Source of the DNA: Echinococcus granulosus | Taxonomy: Eukaryota > Platyhelminthes > Cestoda > Cyclophyllidea > Taeniidae | Assembly: GCF_000524195.1 (NCBI RefSeq) | Contig: NW_020170401.1 | Span: 382,705 to 446,704, forward strand | DNA: 64,000 nt | Direction: 5' to 3' | Shown: one piece after another, positions 51,233 to 63,548 of the stretch | Position numbering within the stretch: the stretch's first letter is position 1 | How the letters are laid out: every line of letters begins with the position of its first letter | Notes under the pieces: model-generated | Seen by the model: only the letters and a program-made list of their open reading frames with translations | Databases searched by the model: none | What the model was told of the DNA's origin: nothing | Translations under genes and position numbers: made by a program

Positions 51233-53186
51233 GTAAGCGGTGAGTTGGATGAATTTCTCCATTGCGGTAGTGATAGAGGCGTGTATATATCCACTTTTGG
51301 TCAGTTACTTTTTTTGAAAATTATCCAAAGGGGCACCTAAATATTCACAATAAATTGGTAACGAAGAAGAGTAGAAATTGGGGTATTTGCGGGAGTCATT
51401 CCTTGTGTCTCAGCCATTCCTGAAAAGCATTGGCATAAGAAAGATTCGCCGATACAGCTGAAGTGGTCCACTTCCGTTCTAAGTGGCATTCAAAAATGGT
51501 CGTAAATGGTTGTGTTCCCCATTACTACGGAAATTTTGTCACCTGTGCAATTTTACTACGGGCTATGCTTTAATTACCTAGGGTTTAGATAGACGTTTTC
51601 TTCGCTGAATGTTCACAGGAATTACTGGTGCGGGCTGAGAACTAGCACTGTCGGGTCTAGCACAGACAGGCAGGTGTACGGCTGCCTTGGGAACGCTTGA
51701 AACGTTCGAATTTTTAACTGCTACTTAACGTCCCATCTCTGTGCCTAGTTGCGCAGCCTTTCGCAGATATGAATATTCTCGGGTTCTACGCCTTTATTCA
51801 AAAGAAGCTCGATTACCATATTCTTCTTATAGACTGTCATCTGTTCTCCTAATTGACGCTGTTTGGGCTGTTCATTGGCTCGTGAGTCAGTTGATAGGGA
51901 TAAGTACGGACTCACTGCCGCGTACAGTAGCGTTAATGTAGCATTCTTTTCAAGCCTTTGGAATGGATATTCTGTGTTTGACTCTAATGGCATTACAGTG
52001 GATCTTTCCAGTCCTTCGCAGGGCTCGACCTTCACACTGCTACCATGGAGCTTTCTCATTATGCTGTCGCCCCTTTTAGGTACCAGTAATAACCTACTTC
52101 CAGTTCAATAGGACTGATAAAAGCTCCACTATTCGACATTGTCTGATTCATAATGAAAAGCATTGTGAATGTCTTCAGGCGGTCCCATGGAGATTACACT
52201 TAGAATTCTCTTTTATCGTTCTAGGCAGACGCCCTCTACCTTGGGAGGAAAATAATGGATTTTACGGTCTTTTGGTATGTCAAATGAATTCCATTTCTTT
52301 TTGTGTTTTCTTTAATACTGTATTTTGCTCAGCAACTAGTCCAAGTGACCCACGTCTGTCGAGAGAAGCAAATGAGGCAGACTTTCATCGGTAAGAGCCT
52401 TGCAGATGGACCAGGCAACCAAAAGGTTCGTGCGGTTTTTTGGTATAGGTCATTGTAGTGAGGTCTTGAAAGGTTTGGGGACTTAGAGAAGAAGCACGAT
52501 TGTCCATATGCATGCATAGGTGTGCGCCAGCCCATCGTTTCCAACATCTCATAATTTATTTTGAAACTTCATGCCACAGACTGTCGGTTAAACCTGTCTA
52601 CATAAGAAAACGAATTTCGGTGCTCTTCAAAGCTTCACAAACCTTCTACCAAATTTGTTGTCTAGCATGTAGAGAAGATTTGATAGCAGAACATGATATT
52701 CAGATGTAGTTTATGCATTTCGATTCTGGTGATCCATCACGTTCAGAAAGGCGCCTTTTTGTTAATAATAAAGGGAAGCAGACTTGAGAATAAAGTGCTG
52801 AGGGATGGTCTAAAACGTTAATGAAAAAATAACTTTCATTGGGAAAGGGAACTCGTGGAAGCTGGGAAAATGGATGTCCCCTACATAATGCTCATTATTC
52901 ACATCTCTTAAGTATGTTGAAGAGATACGCGCAATTTTCAGACCATTTAATGACCAAATTGTGGTGGAAAACGGTATTTCATTCCATCTTAAGTGGCCGA
53001 ATACATTATTGGTCGTCCATGAATGATGCAGTCAATGCCCACCCCAAAATCCCAAGGCACTCACAAGCTCCTCCCAAGACGACTATGTTGTGTGCTATGC
53101 AAAGCAGACGTGTTTGTTCACCCTGCATTTTCTGATGAAGGTGGTGTAACAATTACGACCGCAACATACTTCAGAAAACTTGTTGT

Positions 53187-54233
53187 TGTAGAGCATCAAG
53201 ACTTTCCTAACGCCAAAAGAAGGTAGAATATGTAAGATCGTCATAGAGATGGGCTAGGGGCTACTAGCATGGCTTGGGGACCATGCCGCTGGGCGGCAGT
53301 ACAGTAACCGTGCTCTTCATTGCCCGCGTAACCAAGACGAGAAGCTAAACAATCAAGGTATTGCATAGCCCCTCTCCCTTTTGAGTTTCATCCCTGAGCT
53401 TCCCTCGGTCAACCTCCCGTGACGGCCATAACAGCGTAGTTGGTGCTAAGGCAGAAACTCACGAATCAACCGTTTCAGCTAATGAATTTGCGTGCAACCG
53501 GGAAGATATTTGACTGCATCGTCACCGTTTTCACTGAACAGTTCTACTAGATCTGAAGTCCCAGCCTATATTGGGGGAAGGAGGAATGTACAGGTCGTCG
53601 CTAGTCGTAAAAACGCTGTCTCAAAGGCAGAATCACTTAACAAAGGACGAGGTTTAAGAGTTTTGTGGAGATAAGGTTTTGCGTCCATTATCCCTTGCCA
53701 CTTTATTTTCACTTCACTACTGCCCGGCCACATCGGTCTGTCTGGATTCTAGCGGAGAGAGTGCGGTGTCGCGTGTCCACTTAGTTGACATCTTCATAAA
53801 GGTATCATAGACAGCTTCGTAATGACTTTTTTCCAGATGGCTCATGGCTAGTGTCGCTTTAGTTATTGATGGCAATCCTGCAGAACAAGGGACTGGGGTA
53901 GTTGCCGAAGATAGGTGTCATTTCCAATCCTTTTGTTAGGGATCGCCACTGATTCTCCCACCCGCACCATATGCCCTTCTTCCATCACGATAAAATTTCA
54001 GCATTCATTAATAGAAATTGGGACAGCTGCCCTTTATTATCGGGTTTGCTTTCCACCACCACCAATGTAGCGCGCTGAGACTTCCCTGAAGACAAAAGAA
54101 GGTATAATAATAGGGTGGAATATGTATTCGGATGTCCAGATAGACTGAGTAGCTAGCGGTATGGCCCGGTGACCGTGACCTTCAGTGCTCGCGTAGCCAA
54201 ATCGAGAAGTTAAAAACCATTCAAACTATTACA
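53187..54233 (-). mobile_element. TRIM copy 13, full length
   Basis: LTRs at 53,187-53,365 and 54,066-54,233, each running TGTAG...ATTRCA on the plus strand. A clear polypyrimidine block (polypurine on the element's own strand) at 53,366-53,383 adjoins the LTR. The primer-binding side reads accaccaccaa. The flanks ttgt and atgt differ at one base. It lies in TTLL3-like intron 3, antisense. Confidence 0.9.
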
Positions 54234-55129
54234 ATGTAACTCAATCATGTGTAGGAAATTTTTCTTGAAAAATGGGCACGACTAGCTAATCAACCGGAAG
54301 ATAATTCTGTCCTCACGGAGCAGTGCAATATCCAATGTTGCCACAAAACTGGCCCTTAATGAGATTTGCCCAATGGGATAAAAAGAAGTTGCGTGATCTC
54401 ATCACTTCTATTCCTCAGAGTGATGATTATCCCCCCTAGAATGGGAGTAGACAGTCGGCAAATTAGAGCGAGGCAGAAAACCAAGATGACGAGGATCAGG
54501 GCGTTTGCTTTTAGAAAATAACGTATAAGTGTGGAACTGGCTACCTTGTGTCCCATTGGTAGTGGATGGCAAATTGTAATGGTGATTATTTAAACAAATA
54601 AAGCTTTTGTTGTAAAAGGCCGCACGAACTTATTTAGTTGCTTTATGTTTTGCATGACGAAATCACCTGTCCTTCCTTTAACAGCACTGATAAAAAATTA
54701 GCAATCAAATGCACTGTCACACGGATTTATGGCTTCCGGTACTTTTTCTTGTACACATTTTGCACTATTTTGAGGCCTTTAAGCAACGGTTATGTTAAAA
54801 ATAGGCAAAAGATTCTAACTGCATAATTTATACATTTCTTATCGGAGGAACACTTTACTGCCGTTTACTTCAAATTTCAGGGGATGTTTTTTATTGAATA
54901 ATCGGAATGCTTCTATTTTAGTTAATTTATGCTTTTTTGAAATGTTACTTCAGAAAAATGCTGTTTATTTTTAAAAGACTATGCACGTTTTGCATATATG
55001 CTAAAAGTTTTTCGATTATCTTCTTCAGCTAAGCTTGCCATATTTTAGTTCTGATTGATAATATTTAAATAAGACAAAACTGCCAGCTTATTTAAAAACC
55101 TAAAAGTTTTTTTTACTACATGATATAAA

Positions 55130-56209
55130 TGAAGCGATTTGAGACCTCCCTGAAGACAAAGGAAGACATGCTACTTTGGAATAGTATGTATTGTTTACCT
55201 GGAGAAGGGTTGAGGGGCTACTGGCGTGGTGAGAAGGCCAGGCAGCTCAGCGGCGATAAAAGAGTGGAGCCCTAAGGGGTCTGATACTAATACCGAGAGT
55301 TAAACAAATTATCAAAGTATCACAAACCCCACCCCTGCCCCTTTTCGTTTGAGCGGCGTCCTCGGCGCTCCTCTTGATCCACCATCGCAACGTAGTCGGG
55401 TGCTGTAAGAAAAATACCCGCGAAGCAGCTGCGCCAGTTATTGAATTTGCTTGCTCCTGAGGCTACATTTAAGCGCAACGTCACTGGTTCTCCTTGGCGA
55501 TTCCACTGGATGTAGAGTTTCAGTATGTTTGGGAAAGTGTATTGGGCGGAAGGGCATGTGCTGGCCAGCATGCACGCCATCGTTGGTTGTAGAAACATTG
55601 GACCAACAGCAAAGTTGAGATTTGGAATAATTTGGCGGAGATAAGGTTTCGCCTGTGTTCCAATTTGCCACTTTATTCTCACTTTAGTTTTACCCAGGCC
55701 ACATCGGTCTACCTAAGTTTATGCAGTTAGTAAGGAGGTGGAGGTGGTATCAGATGCTCACATAATTGACCCCTTTACATAAGCATGATAAACAGCTCTG
55801 CAACGAACCTTTTTTGATGGTTCACGGCTAGAGTAGACTCAATTGTTAATAGCATTCCTGCAGGACAGGGGACTGTAGTGGCAGTTTCCCATCGTAGATG
55901 TCATTTTCTCCCAACCACAGCGTATGCACTTATTCCGTCACGCTGACTTAACACCTACCGGGAGAAATCAGAATCGTTGTTCTTTAAGATTGGGCTCGCT
56001 TTCTGTTGCCACCACTGCAGCGTCCCTAGACTTTCCTGAAGACGAAAGAAGGCATAATAATAGGGCGGAATAGATACTGTCAGCCTACAGAAGGACTGAG
56101 AACTGCCGGCACGGCCTGTATACCGCAAAGCCCAGCATAGGTACAATGGCGGACCTCTACGATGCCCGTTATCGAAAATGGGAATTAAACAGTCAGTTAA
56201 AGTATTGTG
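55130..56209 (-). mobile_element. TRIM copy 14, full length
   Basis: LTRs at 55,130-55,324 and 56,016-56,209. TATAAA lies on both sides if the LTR ends at 56,209, or TAAA on both sides if it ends two bases later. The primer-binding side reads gttgccaccac. It lies in TTLL3-like intron 3, antisense. Confidence 0.88.
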
Positions 56210-56696
56210 TATAAATAGTTCAGGGAATTTAAATCTGCCGATCTGGAGGTGACATGGCCATTATGATTTTCTGAGTCGTGTCATCAGCGTAGGAGGAGAA
56301 AGTCTTAGTGTAACACTTAAGACTTCTCAGCTGCTCTTTTCAAAACCCTTCCGGGAAAAAAATTCTAGCGCCTTTACAAATTTGCTGTAATCTTGATGGC
56401 AGTATCCTTGCTTTCTTAGCTACTAAAATGAAAGTATGTGATGACTGAGAGGCAAAGAGCTCCTTCCTGATTTTTAAGCAGTCCTTACTGGATAACATCT
56501 TGATTGTGGAGTAACTGAAGTTTTCGTTAAGGTTACTAAAACCGAGTGCATTTTCATTGGTTGCAATCGCAGATACCGGTTAGAAGGGCATTGAGGACAA
56601 ATATTTTATATAAGGCCCTGCGTTTATTAACCTCCTGTTATTGAGCGCAAAGCGCTTGGGTCTAAATTTGTTTTTTTGTCTTTAAATTTCCTACAG

Positions 56697-56822
56697 GGCA
56701 GGAATGTGAGGAACGCAGTGCCAAATTTCATCTGGTCATTAAAGAAGGCGAATATTGACTTTCGTATTCTACGACCCAATCAATTGGTCAATCATCATAT
56801 AAAGGCCCCATTTACAACCAAA
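56697..56822 (+). CDS. TTLL3: TTLL3/TTLL8-like tubulin glycylase, exon 4
   Basis: Residues 338-379, phase 0 at both ends. It encodes RNVRNAVPNFIW, then LRPNQLVNHHIKAPFTTK, matching the TTLL3 pattern 'RNxxPxFIW...dQ..NHy....FTTKvGL'. The acceptor is atttcctacag and the donor gtaaac. Vertebrate TTLL3 has more acidic sequence and a 'LMSR'-like stretch before this block. It is either absent here or on a small exon between 51,233 and 56,696 that I did not find. Confidence 0.92.
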
Positions 56823-57992
56823 GTAAACATTGCTTATTTTTTATTATTTTGTCTTCCAAGTCCTGTAAAGCCAAGTCTTTTTAATGCATACTGGCCTAGT
56901 AGTACTTTGGAGAGCTTAATTTCTTTGTACTGTGATCTTATGAAAGCATAAGTCGGCCATATAGGCCGAAGAGGATTAAATGATCATGGAAGGACCTCTA
57001 AACTGCTCTTTTTGTGAATATATCATTCCAGTTTATCACCTTTTTTCAATAGGCGACAAACTTGCCGCAAGATTTACTTGTATAATACTTTTTGCCTCTA
57101 GAAGGAAAAAGTTTGCTTTAACCATCTCTACTTTTGCCTCACTTTCACTACCCAAGCGCCCACTCTACTTTGTATACGATTATTTGATGCCATACAGAGG
57201 TGCTAATCATCATTTGGAGAAATGGGAGGGAAGTACGGAGGAGGGGCGTGGGAAGGAGGCAAAGAAGTGTGATTTTTGAAGCTTATTCTTATTTGCTAAC
57301 CCGTAGCATACGGCACTCAATTGGTTTGTTTCCCCACCTCCACCTGTTGATGTGCGTTTGAACTTAGTCTTGATACGATAAGCTCAAATCATTTTAATAC
57401 ATGACCACTTGTAAGTCCGCAGTAACTTCGAAAAGAGGATGTCATTCCAAACTTGTTGCGCCATCATTTGGCCAGTGTGTTGTGCAACCGCGCCTTCTCC
57501 AAAAGCTATGTATCCCAATTTGTAGATAATTGACTCTCTGCTTCGTCTCCAGAGCCGTGCTTAACTTGGATTGGGGAGCAGACAAATTCAAATGATATGA
57601 CAAGTAGAGAGCGCTGGAGCACAGATGAATGTCCAGGCCTTACGAAGCAGGTTTAGAGGCAGCTGTATGTACCTAACAAATCGCTACCACTTGATACACT
57701 CCGTTGATGGAGCTTTTTGATTGTCCAACGTCATGCGTATAAGTGCCCAAATTTACTGTCTGAAACATCGCTAACATTAAATTTGGCGATTTCTTTTCTT
57801 GTTTTGACTAATATCTTAATTTTCCTTCTTTAAAAAACAATACTTCCGGATTGAGGTTAATTTTTTGTACGGCTACCTAATACTACGAGATCAACACCCT
57901 TTTAGTTCATTTACGGTATTTATTTGAGCGGTTTTCCCTACAAAGAAAAATTAGAAACCTTTTATCAGAAGAAACATTAACGCAAGTGATAG

Positions 57993-58951
57993 TGTAGCAC
58001 GGTGAGACTTCCCAAAAGATGAAAGAAAGTGTGTATTTTAGACGCACAGATGGGCTAAGGGGCTACAGGCATAACCCGGAGGCCATGTTGCTGGGCAAGA
58101 GTACTAAAGTCGTGCCCTTTAGTGCCCACGCATCCAAAACAAAGTGTTAAGCAAACTACCTAAGTATTACATACACCCTCTCATCCTTTGAGCATCGCCC
58201 CTGGCGCTGCCCTTGGTCGACCTCCCGCATCAGCCATAACAACGTTGTCGGTGCTGTAAGGCAAAGACTCACGAACTAACCGCGCCAGTCATCAAATTTG
58301 CGTGCAAAGTTATTGCTTCCACTGAACAATTCTACTTGATCTGAAGTTCTGCCTTTTTTCAGAGCAGCATTGGAGGAAGGGAGGATGTGCTAGTCTTAAG
58401 ACCACTGACCTAAAGGCAGAACCATTTAATAAAGAACGGGATTTGAAATTGTTCTGTAGGGGCAAGGTTTTATGTCTATCCCTCCTTGCTACTTTGTTCT
58501 CACTTCGGTGCTGCTCAGCCACATCTGTCTACCTGGATTCTCTCCAACTAGTAGGGAGGTGGCGGAGGCATCGCCTGTTCACTTCATTGACACCTACGTA
58601 CAGCTACCGCAGACAGCCCCGCAACAAACTTCTCTAGATAGTGTCGCTTTAGTTGTTATTAGCATAACTGCAGAACAGGAGACTGTGGTGGCAGTTGCCG
58701 AAAGTAGACATCATTCTCATCTCTTTTGTTAGGGGTCGTCACGGATTCTCCCATCCACAGCGTATGCACCTCTTCCGTCACGTCAAAGTTTCACACTCAG
58801 AAATTGAAATCGGAATAGTTGTCTTCTAGGATCTGGTTTGCTTTCTGCTGCCACCAATGTACCGCCTTGCCACCCGTCGGAGGTACAGCAGCGGAGCTTA
58901 AAGTGACCCATTACCGAAATCGAGGACTAAACGAAAAATTAAGGTTTTAAA
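57993..58951 (-). mobile_element. TRIM copy 15
   Basis: A complete LTR at 57,993-58,171 and a shortened LTR at 58,858-58,951. The primer-binding side, ctgctgccaccaa, is intact and is the best copy in the window. It lies in TTLL3-like intron 4, antisense. Confidence 0.87.
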
Positions 58952-60837
58952 TATTCGATTTTAGATTTCAGAAATTAACTACTGCCTCTGTTTTTACCAC
59001 ATATCAAGCTTTGAGGTCAAGTATTCTATAAATAAATCCTCAACAAGTGCAATCATCCGTGACAACATTATCTTGGAACGGGATTAATTGCAATCTCTCA
59101 AGCGAGTTGCAATCTACCAATAACAATCTTATTTGCAATATAAAAGCAAAAGTAGTAGAAAAGTCCTTTTTTGCGTCCTCGGTGGAATTAGTTCTCTTTC
59201 TCAAAAAAAGTTTTTAAGTATATAGAAAATGCAATTTTTTTACGAAACGAAGGGCACACAAGTACCACTTTATAGGTATGGTATTATTATTGAAACACGA
59301 AGAGGCAGTCGTTTGTTTGATTGATGAATTCACCGACGTTTTTTTTCTCCCCTACATTTTATTTTAAGTGGTTAAAAATCTCTTTATGCTTGTTTCGCAT
59401 TCTAAAGATGGGTTAACACCAACCTGCTGCTTAAATTAGCAACTCTCGTAGTAGTGAAAACGTTTTTCTGTTCACCCTCTTCTTGGTAGACAATAAAAAT
59501 AGGAAAGGAAGTTTTTTGCCTTCCCTTGCCTCTTGATAAATCACTTGAATCTCCCTCTTGGACACGCCTGGGAGTTACCACGTTTGAGTGAGGATGGCCC
59601 CCAAAAGGCAACGCATGGAGTACTACCAGGCGAAAGTTATATGCTGGATGCACAATTCATTTCAATAAGGAAGTGGTTTTCCTTCCCGGTTAAATTGAAT
59701 TTGAGAAAGTAATTTGCTTCTCGGCGTCTAGATTTTTGTCGATTTTATCCAGGCAAGGGGGTGAGCCTCCCGTAACCTCCAATCCAGCCAACAGTGGTTG
59801 AAGATGGGGTAATTTAGAAGGGCTTGAATGTATTTTACTACAGTGGTTAATTGGAGAGAAATTTGGTTGCTAATATTGCTATTTATTTATTCAAAAGATG
59901 TCATTTTTCGCGAAATTTTTGGTCAGCGGCTTATATTTTTTATCCCAAATGTTTGTCTTCATGGTGGGTGAATTCTTCCTACTTTCGGTCGTTTTAAAGT
60001 ACCTCTATTTGAACTTAATTTTGGACAAAAGGGGTGTAAAAAATAGGGTTTATCAATGTTGCAAATCGTGTGTGAGTATTTACGATCTTTTTTTACTTTT
60101 AGACTCCTCCATAATTACTTTGTCTTTTCTTAGGATAACTTTAAATGCCGCGCCAGTCTTTTGGAATAACAGAAACGCAAAGTTTATGAGGTCATTAATT
60201 GCTTTTTATTTTTTCGTAATTTAGCTAAATATGATCCAATTTTAAACCAGATGGGCTGACCCGAGCAACTGTAGAGTCAGAACTCCAGCTTAAACAAAGA
60301 TTTTGCAGATTTCGGATAAATACTACATGCCCTCTTCTTAAACTCAGAGAGGATAATGTAACACTCTCTTCACTGGACATGACCTAATTTTTTCCCATGT
60401 ACCAGTCAGTGTGCCCAGACCTCAACTCCGGTATATTTTTGGTGTTTTTAAAAGGCATGTTAATGTTATCCCAATATATGAAGTGTAAAGGTTCTGAAGT
60501 TAGTCAGCCAAAGCTGCTTCATGCCGCAGCTAAAGTACTTCCTTATGATTCTACGCCTTGTTAGTGACACCAATCCATGTGAAATTAATGATGCGCTCTA
60601 CATTTGAGTTTTTTTTTTCCAAAAAAACAACATGCAAACTTACCGATAAATGGCACGGTGGTTCATTGATTGAGTTCACTCTTTTTCCAAAAAAAAACAT
60701 AAAAGCTGACCAAATCTTTTCCCCTTGCATGTGTGTGCAGTTGAAGTGAAGCAAAATATTTGGTCCAAAACAAATTTGCCGAGTATCCTCTTGTGTCTCT
60801 GGAAGTTTACAGAGCGTTGTGTGTATATCAGTCTAAC

Positions 60838-61893
60838 TGTAGTGCTCCGAGTCTTTCCTGACGACGAAAGAAGGCATAATACTAGGATGTACGGACGTAT
60901 GGAAGGGCTGAGAAGCTACTAACATGGTCTGGAGGCCATACCACCCCGTGAAAGTGCAATCACGAAGCTTTCACCTCTTCCGTAACCAAAACCAATAGTT
61001 AGGCAAATCATCAAAGTACTTTACAGCTTCCCTCTACTTTCGAGTGCCTTCTTTGACGCTCCCCTTGGTCAATCTCCTGTAGCAACCATCACAGCGTCGT
61101 CAGTGCCGTAAGTAAATTATCCACCAATCAACCGCGCCAGTCATCGAATTTGCGTGCAGTCGCAGTGATATCAGACTGCACCATCACTGATCTCCCTTGC
61201 TAATTTCATTGGATCTGGAGTGTCGTCCTCTTTAGGATTTGTATTGAAGAAGGGGCAATGCGCAAGCCATCTTGCATATGCATCGCTAGTCGTAAGAACA
61301 TTGACTTAAAAGCAGAGTCATTGAATACATGACGGTGTTTGAAATAATCTTATGAGGATAAGGTTTCAGGTCTATTTCTCCTTGTCACTCTTCTCACTTT
61401 AGTGCTGCCCAGCCAAATGGTCTATCTTGGTTATATGCAGTTGGTGGAGAGGTGAAGGAGGTGTTGCATGTTTACTTAATTAAAACCTTCATATAATTAC
61501 CACCAACAGCTCCGTAACGAACTTTTCCAGATGATTTTTACGGCTAGTGTCGCTTCAGTTGTTAATAGCGTTTCCGCAGAGCATGAGACTGAGATAGCTG
61601 CCGACAGTAGACAACATTCTCAACTGTTCCGTTGGGGATCATCACGCATTCTCCCATCCACAGCCTATGTTCTTCTTCTATCGCGCTGAGGTTTATCGCT
61701 CAATGACATAAATCAGGGTGATTGCCCTTTGGGATGAGGTTTACTTTTCTATGCCACCCATTTAGCTCTCCGAGTCATTCCTGACGACGAAAGTTGGTGT
61801 AATACTGTGATAGAACATTTTTTTCCACTACAGTAGGGAAGGCTTTACTGCCCTCGCAACTAGAACTGGGTGTTAAATAGTCGAGGCATTACA
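60838..61893 (-). mobile_element. TRIM copy 16, full length
   Basis: LTRs at 60,838-61,025 and 61,761-61,893; the second lacks its middle. TAAC on both sides is a perfect 4-bp target duplication. It lies in TTLL3-like intron 4, antisense. Confidence 0.88.
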
Positions 61894-63237
61894 TAACTAT
61901 ATTATGCATCATGGTTAATAATTTTTCTGAGAGACAAAAATGATGTCCTTACTTCCTACTCTTTTGAATTACTACCCCCTGTTGACTTGGAGATCATCAA
62001 TTTATGATTCAAAGCCGACTTATTTATTTGATAAGAAATCTAAAATGAGTTTGTAGATCTTTTGACACGATTAAGAAGACCTTGGATGCGATTTTTCATT
62101 CTAATTTCACTTTTGCCTGAAGTCATAGGTAATGCACTGCTTTCGTTTCAAACTATTTTCATAAGTCCCTTCCCATATCATACGGCATTTTAAACCACCA
62201 TGGTATGGGAATCCCAGGCTACGCATGGATAGGCAAACGGGGACATAAGTTAGACCTCTCATGGGAGATTAATCCAGGCACATGAGTTCGTGCCATGTAG
62301 CAATACGCTGTCTTCAAAGCCGGTGAAGGGGGAGAGTCTCCCCTTTTTCTAGGGCGTTTTTGCGTGTCGTTACGATATGGAGACTGACATTTCCCCAAGT
62401 GATGATTATCACTTTTTCTTGGCATTAGAATTCTACAATCACATAATCACATGCGATGTAGAATTGACCGGTGGGAAATAGAGTTTGCAGTTTGGTTTAA
62501 GGATGGAAAAGCGGAATTGACTAGAGCTAGGTCTAGGCTTGCTCGCCTTCTGAACAAAAGCCGTTTTTGAAATAAAGTAGAATTTAAAAGTCATTGGTTT
62601 TCTGTGTTTCCCTTAAATTATGAAAAAAACAGTGTCACGACTTTGCTTAATCGTCTTCTCAATAAGTGTAGACGCTGTTTAAGTGTAAGTAGTATCGGTA
62701 TTTTTGTACCACGACTTAAAAAAATTACCCAAAAATTCGAATTAAGTTATGTATTTGCGGAAAAAACTCAAACTTTATTCCTGTATGCTTTTACTGGTAA
62801 TTTGTTTTATTCCATGAAAAAGTTGCTGCGTAAGGAATAGTGAAGTGTCTCGCTTCTTTCAGTTAGGATTTCGCTCTCCAAGTATATTCATACCTTTACA
62901 TTTCCAATTGAGTAATACAAATACTATTTGACACATTACTTTCACTGGTGGGACTGTGTTGAATGGAGGTGCCTCTGTTCCACGTCGCCCGTTCCATTAG
63001 CACACACACATACACAACGTAGCAGCACTTAGGTTTTAATGGACCTTGGGTTGTGAATCCTGTCCCTCTCTCCCCGTCCTTCCCTCCCTCCTCCCCTTCG
63101 TTTTGCCCCAATCACCGTATTTGTGCCTCTTTGCACTTGGCTACAAATAAGTGGGTCGATTGGAAGTAAAAGAAAATGTCAGGTGATTTTACTCAGGACA
63201 GAGAATTCAAAACTGTGAGCCCTCGTACTCCCTTTAG

Positions 63238-63352
63238 ATTGGGTTGTGTCGACAACTGCGACACTATGGCCAGCACAGTGAGAAGAATGAAGACTACATC
63301 TTTCCTCGGTGCTTTATTGTCTCGTTGGAGGAGGAGCGTACACGGTTCATTG
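63238..63352 (+). CDS. TTLL3: TTLL3/TTLL8-like tubulin glycylase, exon 5
   Basis: The exon starts IGLCRQLRHYG directly after the FTTK of exon 4, reproducing 'FTTKvGLC.NLR'. It continues with EDYIFPRCF, then EEERTRFI, equivalent to 'FFPRCY.L....e..aFI' in TTLL3. The acceptor is actccctttag (phase 0) and the donor gtaagc (phase 1). Confidence 0.93.
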
Positions 63353-63548
63353 GTAAGCATAGCGGTTACACGTATTTCTGCCCATTTTTTTTCAGAAAAA
63401 AAGGCCTTACGGGAAGTCATCTCAAGTGATTTTGCGTTTTTTTGAGGGGATTGAGTTAGAAATATCTTCTTGTGAACCAACTCAGTAATCTGGGAACATA
63501 GGTCTCCCACTCCGATTTTCACCATGTGATGCGACCCCTTGTTTTTAG

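Larger units (their letters stand above)
51233..56696 (+). other. TTLL3-like intron 3
   Basis: This 5.5-kb intron holds two full TRIM copies at 53,187-54,233 and 55,130-56,209, both antisense to the gene. Short open frames at 51,741-52,111 and 52,839-53,226 have no recognisable domain and do not fit the splice phases. A small missed exon here is possible. Confidence 0.75.
56823..63237 (+). other. TTLL3-like intron 4
   Basis: This 6.4-kb intron holds two TRIM copies (57,993-58,951 and 60,838-61,893), both antisense to the gene. Otherwise it is AT-rich single-copy-looking sequence. A 108-codon hydrophobic open frame at 59,898-60,224 is T-rich and judged to be chance. Confidence 0.8.

Noticed and set aside
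36900..57640. Possible shared repeat between about 36,930 and 57,605 (around GAGCGCTGGAG)
   Set aside because: Only about 15 bases match well; the flanks do not align convincingly by eye.
59898..60224. 108-codon hydrophobic open frame that resembles a membrane protein
   Set aside because: The hydrophobicity follows from T-rich intronic DNA; no family resemblance and no splice or start context.
62320..62345. GC-rich hairpin (GGGGGAGA/TCTCCCC) followed by T-run
   Set aside because: It looks like a bacterial terminator, but this is an animal intron and nothing ties it to a transcript.
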